Program-made: the position numbers and the translations under genes
From: Nitrosomonas supralitoralis
GTDB lineage: Bacteria; Pseudomonadota; Gammaproteobacteria; Burkholderiales; Nitrosomonadaceae
Direction: 5' to 3'
Assembly: GCF_003011925.2 (NCBI RefSeq)
Contig: NZ_PXXU01000019.1
Coordinates: forward strand, 1 to 59,422
DNA length: 59,422 nucleotides
Part shown: in pieces, positions 8,998 to 18,297 of the stretch
Position numbering within the stretch: the stretch's first letter is position 1
Layout of the letters: each line of letters begins with the position of its first letter
Notes under the pieces: model-generated
Seen by the model: only the letters and a program-made list of their open reading frames with translations
Told to the model about the DNA's origin: nothing
The model's database searches: none

Positions 8998-10335
8998 CTA
9001 CAACCCCGGACAATCGGCAGTGACGCCAGAAGGACAGAGCAGATCGCTTGCCTGGTTATGATTAAAGAAATCCTGAGCGACTTCAACATCGCCACTAGCG
9101 GCAGTCGGAAGTGTAACGCTGTCCGTATAGGTGCATCCATTCCACTTCGGTTCTGGTGTCAGGAAGGCTTTAAGCTGGCCAGGATTATTGACGTCCCACC
9201 GTTGCAACAGTGCATGATCCTCGTGTTGGGTATTGTGACAATGTGACATATAGGTGCCGCCAAACTCCCGGAAGCGGATAGCAAAAGTGACTTCACCTCC
9301 GCTATCGTCAAGGTGACCCAGGCGATAGATGTCTTTGCGCGCCCATTTTTCCCATTCGGGTGGAGTCTTGCCGTCGCGCGTCAGGATCCGTCCTTCCTCG
9401 ATATGGACATGTACGTTGTGACTCCATGAATTGCCGCCATTTACCAGATGCCAGATCTCGAGGTCACCCATTACCGGTGCAGCAGAAACCCGGTGCGGAT
9501 TCATGCCCAGCGAATCTCCGCCATCGGTCTCAATACCCCATGGTTTTGGAGCATGTACAGGCAGCTGCTCAAACTCGGTTAGATTCGCAGATTGGCCGTT
9601 GATATCATACGTGAAGTTATTGCCGGGACGATTGGGGGCCGGGCTGTTCTTCATGCGGGCTTGCGTGATAATGACGGGCTCCATATCAGTGGCAGCTCCT
9701 CTTCCATAAACAAAGGTACGATGCTTGGCATTCTCGAGTTCTGCTGCGCTAATCGCGGGTAACGGAATCATTTTCTGTTTGCCGGGAACATAGTCAGCAG
9801 GCCTCATGCTCTTATCCGTGCAGTTGTATTGCACTACCCTGAGCTCCAAAAACTTGCCAACAGCAGTGTCGCAATTGCTATAGTTCCCGGACAGCACTTT
9901 TGCAAGCGGCACCATGCGTTTGGGTTCCTTGCCATCTTGATGCTCCAGCAGTTGAACCATGTAAATTTTATCGCCGGGTTGAATACCTGCGGTATTGTTT
10001 GTGCTGAAGTCAACAATAATGTCATAACGCTCTGCGATCGCCTGTGTCGACAGGATTCCAAAATGATCCCACTTGTTTCCGTCAGTATTCAAATCCATGC
10101 TGCCGTCAAAAGGCACCGCGTGTTCCATGATATTGCCGTCGTTAGCAATCATATGAAACGGCACCCGATCATACGAAACATCCGCGGTCTCGCCAGGAAA
10201 CTTTCCGCTATTATTGGTACGTTTGATGACCATGGCAATCCTGAAAAAACGCGACACATCGGCATTCAGAATACGGAAACGGTATTGCCGCGCACGTACG
10301 TTTAAGTAGGGATCAAAAAGCCAGTTGACTGTCAT
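8998..10335 (-). CDS. Multicopper oxidase, C-terminal half after in-frame stop
   Basis: Same reading frame as 10429-11964 but beyond the TAG at 10431-10429. The 31 codons between that stop and the first ATG (10335) are also open and coding-like (TGQLWFATFNEDGFIGDR). The half holds the remaining copper sites: HNVHVH, and the type-1/type-3 motif HCHNTQHEDHALL, whose axial position is Leu. After the stop at 8998 a different frame stays open for about 49 codons (VADTTLEIKPSLAQF...), hinting at an extra frameshift near the end. Made alone it would lack a signal and half of the trinuclear cluster. Confidence 0.75.
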   Translation of the reverse strand: MTVNWLFDPYLNVRARQYRFRILNADVSRFFRIAMVIKRTNNSGKFPGETADVSYDRVPFHMIANDGNIMEHAVPFDGSMDLNTDGNKWDHFGILSTQAIAERYDIIVDFSTNNTAGIQPGDKIYMVQLLEHQDGKEPKRMVPLAKVLSGNYSNCDTAVGKFLELRVVQYNCTDKSMRPADYVPGKQKMIPLPAISAAELENAKHRTFVYGRGAATDMEPVIITQARMKNSPAPNRPGNNFTYDINGQSANLTEFEQLPVHAPKPWGIETDGGDSLGMNPHRVSAAPVMGDLEIWHLVNGGNSWSHNVHVHIEEGRILTRDGKTPPEWEKWARKDIYRLGHLDDSGGEVTFAIRFREFGGTYMSHCHNTQHEDHALLQRWDVNNPGQLKAFLTPEPKWNGCTYTDSVTLPTAASGDVEVAQDFFNHNQASDLLCPSGVTADCPGL

Positions 10336-10428
10336 GCGGTCACCGATGAAACCATCCTCATTGAAGGTTGCAAACCATAGTTGGCCAGTGGTGTCGTTAA
10401 CTTTTGTACCGGTATAGGAAGCGGTATC

Positions 10429-11964
10429 CTACCCCCAGGCTTTACTGGCAAGTAACAGGTTGATATCGTAGTCGCGGTTACCCCAGCTATACTTTCCCAT
10501 GGCGCACCCGCTGGGGAGCCTCAGGTTTACGCCATCGTTCAGACATTCGTTACCACGATCAATGGCGCTGTAGTAATTCATCATCGCGGCGATACCTTTG
10601 TAGACATTCTGGGCATTGAAGTCGAGCATATGATCATGAAACCAGTGGGTACTCATAATCTCGCGCCAGTCGCCCGGGATATTAATACGACCCTCTGCAG
10701 GGCAAGTCACTCTTGTCTTGGTATATGAGGTTGGGGGCGTTGCACCTGGCTTACTGATGACCATCTTTTCTCCAGGCAAGCATGGCGTCGATGCCATTTT
10801 GTCGGTGGCATCCTTGTTGATGGAATCATACCCAGCCGGGGTCATAGGCCAGCGGTAATCATAAAATTGACCGGGGAGAAAAAAAGCATGGGTATACCCG
10901 TCACTTTCAGCCGGTGTATGGCCATTGTGTTCATGTGTTGTAATAAAGTGATTGCCAAACCCGCGATTTGCCTCGAACTTGATGGGCAGTCCATTATGGT
11001 TACGGAACAGTATTGGCTCTCCATAACGTACCATGAGCAGTTTTGGCGGAAATGTCCCATTGAAAGTCCAGAGTGATTGAGGATCCTGCACCGGCATGGA
11101 AGGATGAAATCTAGGTTGTATACCTGCCGTTGTGCCTTCAAATCCAGGCTGCCCGGTCGTATTATGATACAGTCCGCCGGGGCCAAATTCGCCTGATTTA
11201 TATTGATGCTTCTGGAATTGATTGCGATGCCCGCGATTATCCTGGGCGCCGGTTACCACTGTCTCGACCTTTACCTGAGGATAAAACTCTTGCCATCTCT
11301 GATGGCCGTATTGTGGTCCTGGTGGCCTGCCATCATTATAAGTAGTCAACAGTGCTTCCGGTGTTAGAGGGTGCAGTGGACCCGTATGGGTATCTTCGAT
11401 GACATCCTGCCAGGGATTGGAAACGTTATTGTTGCGCATCATGGTTGGAAAGGGGTGTATTTCCTGTGCCAGATAATCGTCCATCGCTGCGCCATTCACA
11501 GAGCTATAAGTATCAGATGGTTTTGGCAAGCTTAGGGTGCAGTTGGTGCATGGCTTCCGCAATTTAGTGGCACCAAATTCCTCAAATAGCAACATCTGCT
11601 GTGTAAATGATTCAGCGCCGAAAACTGGACTTGGCGTGCCATCTGTAGGAACATTGCAACGCCTGCCACCATCACCGCCACCACGTAGTCCTGCTGTAAG
11701 CGCTGGGTTTGAAGCATCCACGGGACTGTTACCAACAGCCTGCTCGACAGTCGCACCAAGGGCAGAAACCGATCGTAAACTTAGCAATCCGCAGAATGCT
11801 ACTAGAGCGGTGATTTGTAAAACTACATTGCGCTGATTATGTTTGGTTGATGCAGCTAGAGTCGTGTTCCCCGCTGTTTTAAGAAACGCACGTCGCGATT
11901 CATTGGGTGGAGAATTCGCATCAGTATTATTGCCTTGATTAGATTCATATTCGTCGAACTTCAT
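10429..11964 (-). CDS. Multicopper oxidase, N-terminal half, ends at in-frame TAG
   Basis: First half of a large (about 988-residue if uninterrupted) exported multicopper oxidase. A Tat motif SRRAFLK is at 23-29, followed at 46-70 by a hydrophobic stretch. Trinuclear copper ligands are H344/H346 (THEHNGH) and H440, H443, H445 (HWFHDH). The substrate is unknown; large oxidases of this sort occur in nitrifiers and in metal oxidisers. The frame stops at TAG in SKAWG-stop-DTASY and continues open afterwards. The GGGGGG upstream of the start is a likely ribosome site. SCO and cytochrome c genes downstream suggest copper loading and electron transfer. Confidence 0.8.
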   Translation of the reverse strand: MKFDEYESNQGNNTDANSPPNESRRAFLKTAGNTTLAASTKHNQRNVVLQITALVAFCGLLSLRSVSALGATVEQAVGNSPVDASNPALTAGLRGGGDGGRRCNVPTDGTPSPVFGAESFTQQMLLFEEFGATKLRKPCTNCTLSLPKPSDTYSSVNGAAMDDYLAQEIHPFPTMMRNNNVSNPWQDVIEDTHTGPLHPLTPEALLTTYNDGRPPGPQYGHQRWQEFYPQVKVETVVTGAQDNRGHRNQFQKHQYKSGEFGPGGLYHNTTGQPGFEGTTAGIQPRFHPSMPVQDPQSLWTFNGTFPPKLLMVRYGEPILFRNHNGLPIKFEANRGFGNHFITTHEHNGHTPAESDGYTHAFFLPGQFYDYRWPMTPAGYDSINKDATDKMASTPCLPGEKMVISKPGATPPTSYTKTRVTCPAEGRINIPGDWREIMSTHWFHDHMLDFNAQNVYKGIAAMMNYYSAIDRGNECLNDGVNLRLPSGCAMGKYSWGNRDYDINLLLASKAWG

Positions 11965-12515
11965 GATTTATCCCCCCTACATATCAAGTTGTTTTTCTAA
12001 AACACGCACTGAGTGCGTTTTTAATATGCTATGGCTCTAGAAAACTTATTCTGACTATCATCAACTGGAGCAGTTAATGAGATGAATGCCATCCCCTCTT
12101 ACTACTTAAATTGATCATTCTGATCAATTAAGCAATTCTTAGTCTAAAATACCTTTCCATGTTTTAAATCAAGAGCTAAAACTAATATTCCTCCTCTTGT
12201 TTTTAGTTGTTCATTTATTTTTTAACTTATTTATCAAGTCAGATTATTCTTAAAAAATATACATAGAAAGTGACAAGACTCCTGAATTTGCACTGATGGT
12301 GTCCTGTAACTGTCCTATACATGTCCAATATTGTGTAGGAATTATTACTGTCAGTTAGCTGCATCTAAACGATAATAGAGAAATGAAAAACTCGGCGGTT
12401 CTATACAAATACCATCGATTTTCCATGTGAAATCATTTTGTACGCAGCGCAGCTATTACTGATTTAACTTGATTTTGTGGATATCGAAGCGATTTTGAAT
12501 GAAAAGGAGAGGGCT
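11965..12515. other. Long leader/intergenic region between MCO and the J/PilZ gene
   Basis: About 550 bases. It holds a small hairpin in the MCO leader (ACGCACT/AGTGCGT near 12003-12017) and the longer palindrome at 12109-12129. The rest is AT-rich with no clear coding frame. Confidence 0.5.
12109..12129. promoter_or_regulatory. 9-bp inverted repeat, possible operator
   Basis: Perfect arms AATTGATCA and TGATCAATT around TTC, about 145 bases upstream of the multicopper oxidase start. The half-site TTGAT resembles FNR/CRP half-sites, but the spacing does not fit TTGAT-N4-ATCAA. The cognate regulator is unknown. Confidence 0.4.
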
Positions 12516-12620
12516 ATGATTATTTTGAGAGGCTATAAGCTGTTAGCTGATGTCATCGCCGGCGTTGAATTGATTGAACTCATTCAACAAACAGGAGATC
12601 CAGAACAGGCAACTGCTTGA
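12516..12620 (+). CDS. Possible 34-residue peptide
   Basis: ATG preceded by a strong AAGGAGAGG ribosome site at a good distance. It encodes MIILRGYKLLADVIAGVELI and ends TGDPEQATA. The sequence is amphipathic or hydrophobic in its first half and has no recognised family. The ribosome site is the main support. It lies 76 bases upstream of the J/PilZ gene on the same strand and could be a leader peptide for it or an independent small protein. Confidence 0.35.
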   Translation: MIILRGYKLLADVIAGVELIELIQQTGDPEQATA

Positions 12621-12695
12621 TTCTCCATGCACCAGTGATGGGTGCGTTTATAGCAATACATATTGATCAACAGCGCAGATAATTAGATTAATAAG

Positions 12696-13727
12696 GTGCT
12701 AAAATTGCCAGTAATCATGATTGAACGGCGTAATTTCTATCGAATTCTTCATATCCAGCCTGATGCACCGATGGCGGTGATTAAGCAAAGCTATTGGGTA
12801 TTGATGCAGAAACTTCAGACTTATCCTGAACTGGCTTGTTCGGATTGGAACGTGAATTTACTTAATCTTGCTTATAATACGTTAACGGATCCACTCCAAC
12901 GAGCTGCATATGATCAAGAGTTATTAAATCGCTATCATATTAAAATTCTTAGCCAGGGTGCATTAGGACCCCACATTAAGTTTGATGCAGAGCAAAATGA
13001 GAGAGAACGTGCAGATAGCTTAAATCAGCGTAATTATTATCGGATTCTTCAAGTTCAACCCGATGCACCAATTACTACGATTAAGGCAAGTTATCAGATA
13101 TTAAAGAAAAATTCTTTACAAGATACAGGATTGCTTGATGAAGCCTACCGCATTCTATCTAATTCGGCGACACGCAAGCAGTATGATGCACTTTTAGCGA
13201 GCACATTATTTCATGCCACGAAAGAAACTGCGCATGAGAAAACTACTCTACCGCAATTGATCTCTGTACTAAAAGCGTCAGAAAATTCTGTCAAACCATA
13301 TCGTGCAATGATTACGCATTATTGCTGTTTCTGCAAGACGCCCTATATTCCGCAAACAGGCTTATATCAAAGTGAAAGCTGTTTGGAATGCGCAAGTCCA
13401 CTGATGCTGTTACATTACGAAAACCTGGAGTCAACTCGTCGCACCATGAAGAGAATTGCCGTACGAGGAGAGTTGTCTTTTTACCTGTTTTGGCCGGGGC
13501 AACCGGATCAAGGTGTATTTCAAGATTTGTCGCCTGCGGGGATACGCTTTCTGACTAATGTGATACTGGATTTCAAAGACGTTATCAAAATCGACGCGCC
13601 AAATTTTCAGGCGGTAGCTGAAGTAACGCATAAGCGTCACGAAAGTAATGGAATCTCTGTGGGTACGCGCTTTATTGCGGTAAAATTTGATCAGCAACAT
13701 GGTAACTTTATCACATTGCGAGTTTAA
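12696..13727 (+). CDS. Tandem degenerate J-domain, zinc ribbon and PilZ protein
   Basis: Unrecognised as a whole. Residues 13-75 and 113-165 each look like a J domain (YRILxxQPDAPxxxIKxSYxxL ... AYxxLxxxxxRxxYD). The HPD tripeptide between helices II and III is YPE in the first, and the loop is lost in the second, so Hsp70 stimulation is unlikely. Residues 210-232 form a zinc ribbon (C210xxC213, C229xxC232). Residues 248-343 are a PilZ domain with both c-di-GMP motifs intact: RIAVR (253-257) and DLSPAG (277-282). Start: GTG 12696 or ATG 12717; neither has a strong ribosome site. A c-di-GMP-responsive scaffold is an inference. Confidence 0.75.
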   Translation: MLKLPVIMIERRNFYRILHIQPDAPMAVIKQSYWVLMQKLQTYPELACSDWNVNLLNLAYNTLTDPLQRAAYDQELLNRYHIKILSQGALGPHIKFDAEQNERERADSLNQRNYYRILQVQPDAPITTIKASYQILKKNSLQDTGLLDEAYRILSNSATRKQYDALLASTLFHATKETAHEKTTLPQLISVLKASENSVKPYRAMITHYCCFCKTPYIPQTGLYQSESCLECASPLMLLHYENLESTRRTMKRIAVRGELSFYLFWPGQPDQGVFQDLSPAGIRFLTNVILDFKDVIKIDAPNFQAVAEVTHKRHESNGISVGTRFIAVKFDQQHGNFITLRV

Positions 13728-13921
13728 CATCTGTTGGTGAATTTCTGTGTTGACGATTCGGTATTAGAAACAAACTTAAATGCTTATTGGATAGGCGTTT
13801 ATTACCTTTATGCTTATTTCAGTCTGTAGCAACACCTTCGAAAGATTTTTCAACAGTAAGTTGCAAGAACCAGGGTAAGGTGAGGCTTTCTTTAAATCCG
13901 ACTTAAATTTAATAGCAAGAA

Positions 13922-14782
13922 TCAAATTAAGTTAATCGGTATTTTGAAATATGCAACACCATTGGATTCGACTGGAGGTAGTTTGCCTGCCCTGATGTTT
14001 ACCTGTATTGATGGTAGAAGTAAATTAGGCATTTCTAGCGTTGTGTCTCGTTTATTACGCATGTTTACAAATTCGTCTTCGGTGACTCCGGCATGGATGT
14101 GAATGTTGTGTGCGCTTTGTTCAGCAACTGTACATTCCCATTTTGCTGGGCGATGAGTGGGCGGATAATCGTGGCACATGAATAGGCGAGTGTCTGGGGC
14201 AAAGGCCAGTATTTTTTGAATAGATTTAAACAGCTGACGTGCATCTCCACCAGGGAAATCTGCACGAGCAGTGCCTATATCCGGCATAAAAAGCGTATCA
14301 CCTACAAAAATCACATCGTTGACTTGATATGCGACATCGGCGGGCGTGTGGCCTGATACTGTGATGACTTTAGTCGTGATTTTGCCGATCTGAAACAACT
14401 CACCGTCTGCGAACAGATGGTCAAAATGATGACCATCAGGTATGAATTCATCACCCAAGTTAAAAATCTTTTTGAATGTTTTTTGAACAGCGGGAATATT
14501 TTGCCCAATGCCAATTTTCCCCCCCAGCTGATTTCTCAGATAGTCGGCTGAGGACAAGTGATCCGCATGCGCATGTGTTTCGAGAATCCACTGCAACGAA
14601 AGATGTTGATCATGAATAAATGCGATTAGCGCGTCGGCCGAGTGAGTGAAGGTATTGCTTGATTTTGGATCATAATCCAAGACTGGATCGATTATGGCGC
14701 AACTACCTCCCGCTTCATCAGAAATAACATAACTGATCGTACACGTTACTGGATCAAAGAAAGCTTGTATGGCGGGTTGCAT
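13922..14782 (-). CDS. MBL-fold persulfide dioxygenase-like hydrolase (Blh-type)
   Basis: Metallo-beta-lactamase fold protein with the metal motif THAHADH and further ligands (TVSGHTPADVAYQV, FVGDTLFMPDIGTARADF, CHDYPP). It matches ETHE1/Blh-type persulfide dioxygenases that oxidise glutathione persulfide to sulfite, so it probably acts on sulfane sulfur in the cytoplasm. In Xylella and Agrobacterium the Blh protein fuses this domain to DUF442; here the DUF442 part is a separate gene at 18466. It is divergent from the pmpAB-bigR genes, with an AT-rich operator candidate between. Confidence 0.88.
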   Translation of the reverse strand: MQPAIQAFFDPVTCTISYVISDEAGGSCAIIDPVLDYDPKSSNTFTHSADALIAFIHDQHLSLQWILETHAHADHLSSADYLRNQLGGKIGIGQNIPAVQKTFKKIFNLGDEFIPDGHHFDHLFADGELFQIGKITTKVITVSGHTPADVAYQVNDVIFVGDTLFMPDIGTARADFPGGDARQLFKSIQKILAFAPDTRLFMCHDYPPTHRPAKWECTVAEQSAHNIHIHAGVTEDEFVNMRNKRDTTLEMPNLLLPSIQVNIRAGKLPPVESNGVAYFKIPINLI

Positions 14783-14851
14783 TTTATTCTCCAGAGTGTT
14801 TTAAGTGGCATTATTACTGAAAATTTGCAAATAAATATTACTATATTTTAA

Positions 14852-14864
14852 AGTATATTATACT
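14852..14864. promoter_or_regulatory. Candidate BigR/ArsR operator
   Basis: Perfect palindrome AGTATA-T-TATACT within a very AT-rich tract between the divergent MBL gene and pmpA. BigR-type repressors bind AT-rich palindromes overlapping -10 regions, so this site could serve both promoters. The regulator gene lies 1 kb away. Confidence 0.5.
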
Positions 14865-14929
14865 ATAATAGTAGGAAAAACGGTGTTTGGTAGTAGGAAG
14901 ATCGGCATTATTTTTACAAAGGAGGCAAA

Positions 14930-15364
14930 GTGTATATTAATTATTTGGATGTAATACCATGGCATGCCATGGTAGGAGGACTCGGTATTGGTTCTGCAGT
15001 GGCGATGTTATTGCTGTTTAATGGACGTATCGCTGGTATATCCGGAATTATAGGCGGTTTATTTCGTTTGCAAAGGGGGGATATTAGCTGGCGTATCGCT
15101 TTTATTTCAGGATTGGTTTTATCAGTAGTGATGTGGAACTTTTTTTTCGTCTTCCCGGAGATACGGATTGAGACCAGTCATATTATGTTGTTATTAGCCG
15201 GCTTACTAGTTGGTTACGGTACAAGATTGGGATCAGGGTGTACGAGTGGCCATGGAGTTTGTGGATTATCGCGAGGATCGCCCCGCTCCTTTACTGCAAC
15301 AGCAATTTTTATATTGACAGCTGTGGTGACAGTTTATTTGGTAAGACATGTGGTTGCCAATTAG
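14930..15364 (+). CDS. YeeE/YedE-type sulfur transporter, first half (PmpA-like)
   Basis: Membrane protein of 144 residues with about four membrane segments and the YeeE/YedE signature GYGTRLGSGCTSGHGVCGLSR. These half-size proteins act in pairs and are thought to move sulfur compounds such as thiosulfate or sulfane sulfur. The start is GTG with an AAAGGAGG ribosome site. It overlaps the next gene by 17 bases and belongs to the BigR-type sulfide-response cluster. Confidence 0.85.
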   Translation: MYINYLDVIPWHAMVGGLGIGSAVAMLLLFNGRIAGISGIIGGLFRLQRGDISWRIAFISGLVLSVVMWNFFFVFPEIRIETSHIMLLLAGLLVGYGTRLGSGCTSGHGVCGLSRGSPRSFTATAIFILTAVVTVYLVRHVVAN

Positions 15365-15812
15365 TTTATACATCGCAAGTAATGGAGGTTATCAAATGGT
15401 TCTCTTGATGGCATGGGTGTCCGGAATTGTTTTCGGAATGGGGATTATTTTATCTGGCATGGTTAATCCGGCAATTGTATTAGCTTTTCTTGATATAACT
15501 GGTCGTTGGGATTCTTCATTGATATGGGTTATGGCCGGCGCGGTGGCCGTGAGCTCTATTGCTTTTGCTATTGCAAAGAAGCGTAAGAAAAATTTTTTAG
15601 GAGGATCGATGCAGATACCAAGTGTTACCAAGATTGATGCTCGTTTGATAATGGGAGGGATTGTGTTCGGAGTTGGCTGGGGAATAGCCGGAATTTGGCC
15701 TGGACCAGCACTCGTTCTGGTTGGATCCGGTAGTGTGGAAGCTATCATTTTTCTGATTGCAATGTTATTGGGTATGGGTATTTTCGAAGTGAATCAGCAG
15801 AAACCTTCATAA
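15348..15812 (+). CDS. YeeE/YedE-type sulfur transporter, second half (PmpB-like)
   Basis: Partner half of the preceding gene. It has about four hydrophobic segments with the family motifs FGMGIILSGMVNPAIVLAF and FGVGWGIAGIWPGPALV. The first codons overlap pmpA. A likely alternative start is ATG at 15396 (MVLLMAWVSGIVFGMG) after GGAGG, which would remove the overlap and fits the usual N-terminus of this half better. Role as for its partner: sulfur-compound transport across the inner membrane. Confidence 0.83.
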   Translation: MWLPISLYIASNGGYQMVLLMAWVSGIVFGMGIILSGMVNPAIVLAFLDITGRWDSSLIWVMAGAVAVSSIAFAIAKKRKKNFLGGSMQIPSVTKIDARLIMGGIVFGVGWGIAGIWPGPALVLVGSGSVEAIIFLIAMLLGMGIFEVNQQKPS

Positions 15813-15911
15813 GATTACTGACAAGTAGTAGAAAATAAATTAGGATTAATATCCTTGTAGTCATTATTGAATTAAGAAGACTCTAAAAATTACTTTAAGA
15901 AATGGTAAAAC

Positions 15912-16238
15912 ATGAAAATCGAACCAGTTTTAAACGGTATGACAGCATTACATACATCAGTTTCGGATGCGTGCGCATTGCTGAAAATTCTCGCTAATGA
16001 AGATCGATTGCTTATTTTATGCGAACTTAGCCAGGGAACACGGAATGTGGGTGAATTGGAAGAATTGCTGGGTATTCACCAACCCACCTTATCGCAGCAA
16101 TTAACTGTGCTGCGTGAAGAAAATCTGGTTTCGACAGAACGAAGGGGTAAGTACATTTACTATAGCCTGGCAAGCCCAGAAGCCATTCAAATCATGGAAG
16201 CTTTATTTAATCTCTACTGTAAGCCACATTCCACTTAA
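15912..16238 (+). CDS. bigR: ArsR-family persulfide-sensing repressor, BigR/SqrR-like
   Basis: Winged-helix repressor of 108 residues (ILANEDRLLILCELSQG, LHQPTLSQQL-type recognition helix, VSTERRGKYIYYSL). The Cys in LILCEL and the Cys near the C-terminus (NLYCKP) are placed like the two Cys of BigR/SqrR that form a tetrasulfide link with persulfide, which releases DNA. It is expected to repress the MBL gene and pmpAB and perhaps its own gene. Confidence 0.85.
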   Translation: MKIEPVLNGMTALHTSVSDACALLKILANEDRLLILCELSQGTRNVGELEELLGIHQPTLSQQLTVLREENLVSTERRGKYIYYSLASPEAIQIMEALFNLYCKPHST

Positions 16239-16347
16239 GACACTGAAAATTTTTCGCAGTGCTGATAGAATTTTTTGCGACGCATTCCTGTAGCAAACGC
16301 AAGTCGTAGTTAAGATAGTAAATGACAAGCTAGCAAATGAGTGTGGC

Positions 16348-16770
16348 ATGCCCATTGATATTATTTTACTGGATCACAGGTGGTCGGTGAGTGGTCAAAT
16401 CAGTCTATGATGACATCACAGCAATTGCTGCGGTTGGTTATTGGTGGCACCCATCGGGATATTGCTGACACAGAAATTGCCTAATGTGCCTTTGACTGTT
16501 TTGTTTGCATTGGTTTTGTTTTATGTTGCTGTCAATATGTTGAGAAAAGCCACGCAACCGATGGTTGAAGAAAGGGATGCTGAAGCGACCGCAGTCTGAT
16601 GCATTCTCTTTCGCTGCTGGAGCACTAACACGCATGTTGATAGGTCGTGGTATTGCCGGTTCTCTTACAGGGTCGAAACTACAATAAGGATTTGCTGTAT
16701 TTTCTATGGGAATATCGTTGTGGATCAGTGTTAGGAGTCGTCCGCTGTTTTCAATTGAGGATTACGTCAA
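16348..16770 (+). pseudogene. Remnant of a TauE/SafE sulfite exporter gene
   Basis: An ATG (16348) reading MPIDIILL, as at the start of such exporters, is followed after an internal deletion and frame change by APIGILLTQKLPNVPLTVLF and ALVLFYVAVNMLRKATQP, typical of TauE/SafE. Then come stops and further short coding-like pieces. A sulfite exporter is a usual member of BigR operons, so the position right after bigR agrees. The copy is clearly non-functional; the right boundary is approximate. Confidence 0.65.
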
Positions 16771-16824
16771 GCCCCACGCTCTGGAAGGAATACCATAACA
16801 GCTCGGTGGGGCACTTGTGCGCGG

Positions 16825-18285
16825 CTAGGCTGAGCTGCCGTTTACTCCCTTAAATATTTGGTCGCCGATTTCTCTGTCGATGTTACGCCAGTACTCGAAT
16901 GCACGCTGTAATACGGGCGCGGACACGCCATCCTTAAGGTGTCCAACGACGTTGGACACCAACCGTTGCCGCTGCTCGTCGTTCATTACCTTACGTACCA
17001 GGGTGCCGGCCTGGCCGAAATCGTCATCGTCTTTGCGCAGAGTATAGGCAGCGCGGATGAACTCGCCGCCGGCCTCCCAGATGGCTGTTTCTGGATAGCG
17101 TGTGCCGTTTGCCTTCGGGCCCCCTTTCGAGTTCGGCGCATACACAGGATCGGACACGTTCTGGACCCGCATCGCACCATCCTTGCTGTAACTGTGAACC
17201 GGAACTGTTGGCCGGTTAACCGGGATCTGTTTGTAGTTGACTCCCAGTCGGTGACGGTGAGCGTCGGCGTAGGCGAAGAGGCGGCCGAGCAGCATTTTGT
17301 CCGGACTGACACCGATCCCAGGCACGAGGTTGTTGGGTTCGAATGCAGCCTGCTCAATCTCGGTGTGGAAATCGCTCGGGTTCCGGTCCAGCGTCAAACG
17401 ACCAACCTCGTGCAACGGGTAATCACCGTGTGGCCATACTTTGGTCAGGTCGAAGGGGTTGAACCGGTAGGTCCTGGCTTCGTCGAAGGCCATGATCTGC
17501 ACCTTCAGAGTCCAACTGGGATAATCGCCTCGCTTGATCGCCTGGAACAGGTCGCGCCGGTGGTAGTCTCCGTCAGTGCCGGCCAGCCGGTCAGCTTCTG
17601 TCTGCGTGAGGAAGTCGATGCCCTGGTCGGTCTTGAAGTGGTACTTCACCCAGAAACGCACGCCGTCTCCATTGACCCACATGTAGGTGTGGCTGGAATA
17701 GCCGTTCATGTGTCGCCAGGTCTTCGGTATCCCGCGGTCACCCATCAGCCAAGCAACCTGGTGAGCCGACTCGGGCGACAGAGTCCAGAAGTCCCACTGC
17801 ATGTCGTGGTCGCGCAGGCCGTTGTCCGCACGGCGTTTCTGGGAGCGAATGAAATGCTGAAACTTCATGGGGTCGCGAATAAAGAACACTGGAGTATTGT
17901 TTCCCACCATGTCGTAGTTGCCCTCACCGGTATAGAATTTCAATGAGAAGCCGCGCGGGTCACGCCAGGTGTCCGGGCTGCCCTGTTCGCCGGCCACCGT
18001 GGAAAACCGGATCAACGTATCTGTTTTCGTACTCGGCTGGAACACTGCGGCCTTCGTGTAGGCGCTGACATCGTGGGTTACCTTGAAGTGTCCGAACGCC
18101 CCGCCCCCTTTCGCGTGTGGCTGGCGCTCCGGAATCCGTTCCCGATTGAAATTGGCCATTTGCTCAATAAGGTAGTGGTCTTGCAGCAAAATGGGACCAT
18201 CGGGCCCCACGGAGAGCGAATGTTCGTCGCTGGAAACAGGAATCCCGGCATCTGTTGTCGTGGGTTTGCGATCATCGTTATTCAT
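16825..18285 (-). CDS. katA: Haem catalase, small-subunit clade
   Basis: Splits hydrogen peroxide into water and oxygen. The 486 residues match small-subunit catalases. Signatures are [19 protein letters not shown] (distal His H57), [33 protein letters not shown] (distal Asn) and [14 protein letters not shown] (proximal Tyr). GC content is markedly higher than around it (37 of 60 bases in one line inside the gene against 25 of 60 in the next gene), so recent acquisition is likely; it splits the sulfide-detoxification cluster. AGGAGGT at 18297-18291 is a strong ribosome site. A tetranucleotide repeat lies immediately upstream. Confidence 0.95.
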   Translation of the reverse strand: MNNDDRKPTTTDAGIPVSSDEHSLSVGPDGPILLQDHYLIEQMANFNRERIPERQPHAKGGGAFGHFKVTHDVSAYTKAAVFQPSTKTDTLIRFSTVAGEQGSPDTWRDPRGFSLKFYTGEGNYDMVGNNTPVFFIRDPMKFQHFIRSQKRRADNGLRDHDMQWDFWTLSPESAHQVAWLMGDRGIPKTWRHMNGYSSHTYMWVNGDGVRFWVKYHFKTDQGIDFLTQTEADRLAGTDGDYHRRDLFQAIKRGDYPSWTLKVQIMAFDEARTYRFNPFDLTKVWPHGDYPLHEVGRLTLDRNPSDFHTEIEQAAFEPNNLVPGIGVSPDKMLLGRLFAYADAHRHRLGVNYKQIPVNRPTVPVHSYSKDGAMRVQNVSDPVYAPNSKGGPKANGTRYPETAIWEAGGEFIRAAYTLRKDDDDFGQAGTLVRKVMNDEQRQRLVSNVVGHLKDGVSAPVLQRAFEYWRNIDREIGDQIFKGVNGSSA

Positions 18286-18297
18286 CTGAAACCTCCT

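Noticed and set aside
7823..11964. Stop-codon reassignment or selenocysteine/pyrrolysine readthrough to explain the in-frame stops
   Set aside because: The stops differ (TAA in the SCO fusion, TAG in the oxidase, TGA in the ChrB-like gene), no recoding hairpin was seen, and all other genes here end normally at each of these codons.
12109..12129. FNR/CRP box
   Set aside because: The half-sites resemble TTGAT/ATCAA but the spacing is 7 instead of 4, so it is kept only as an unassigned palindrome.
16939..17946. 335-codon open frame on the plus strand opposite katA
   Set aside because: It is the antisense shadow of a GC-rich gene; katA on the other strand has complete catalase motifs and a strong ribosome site.
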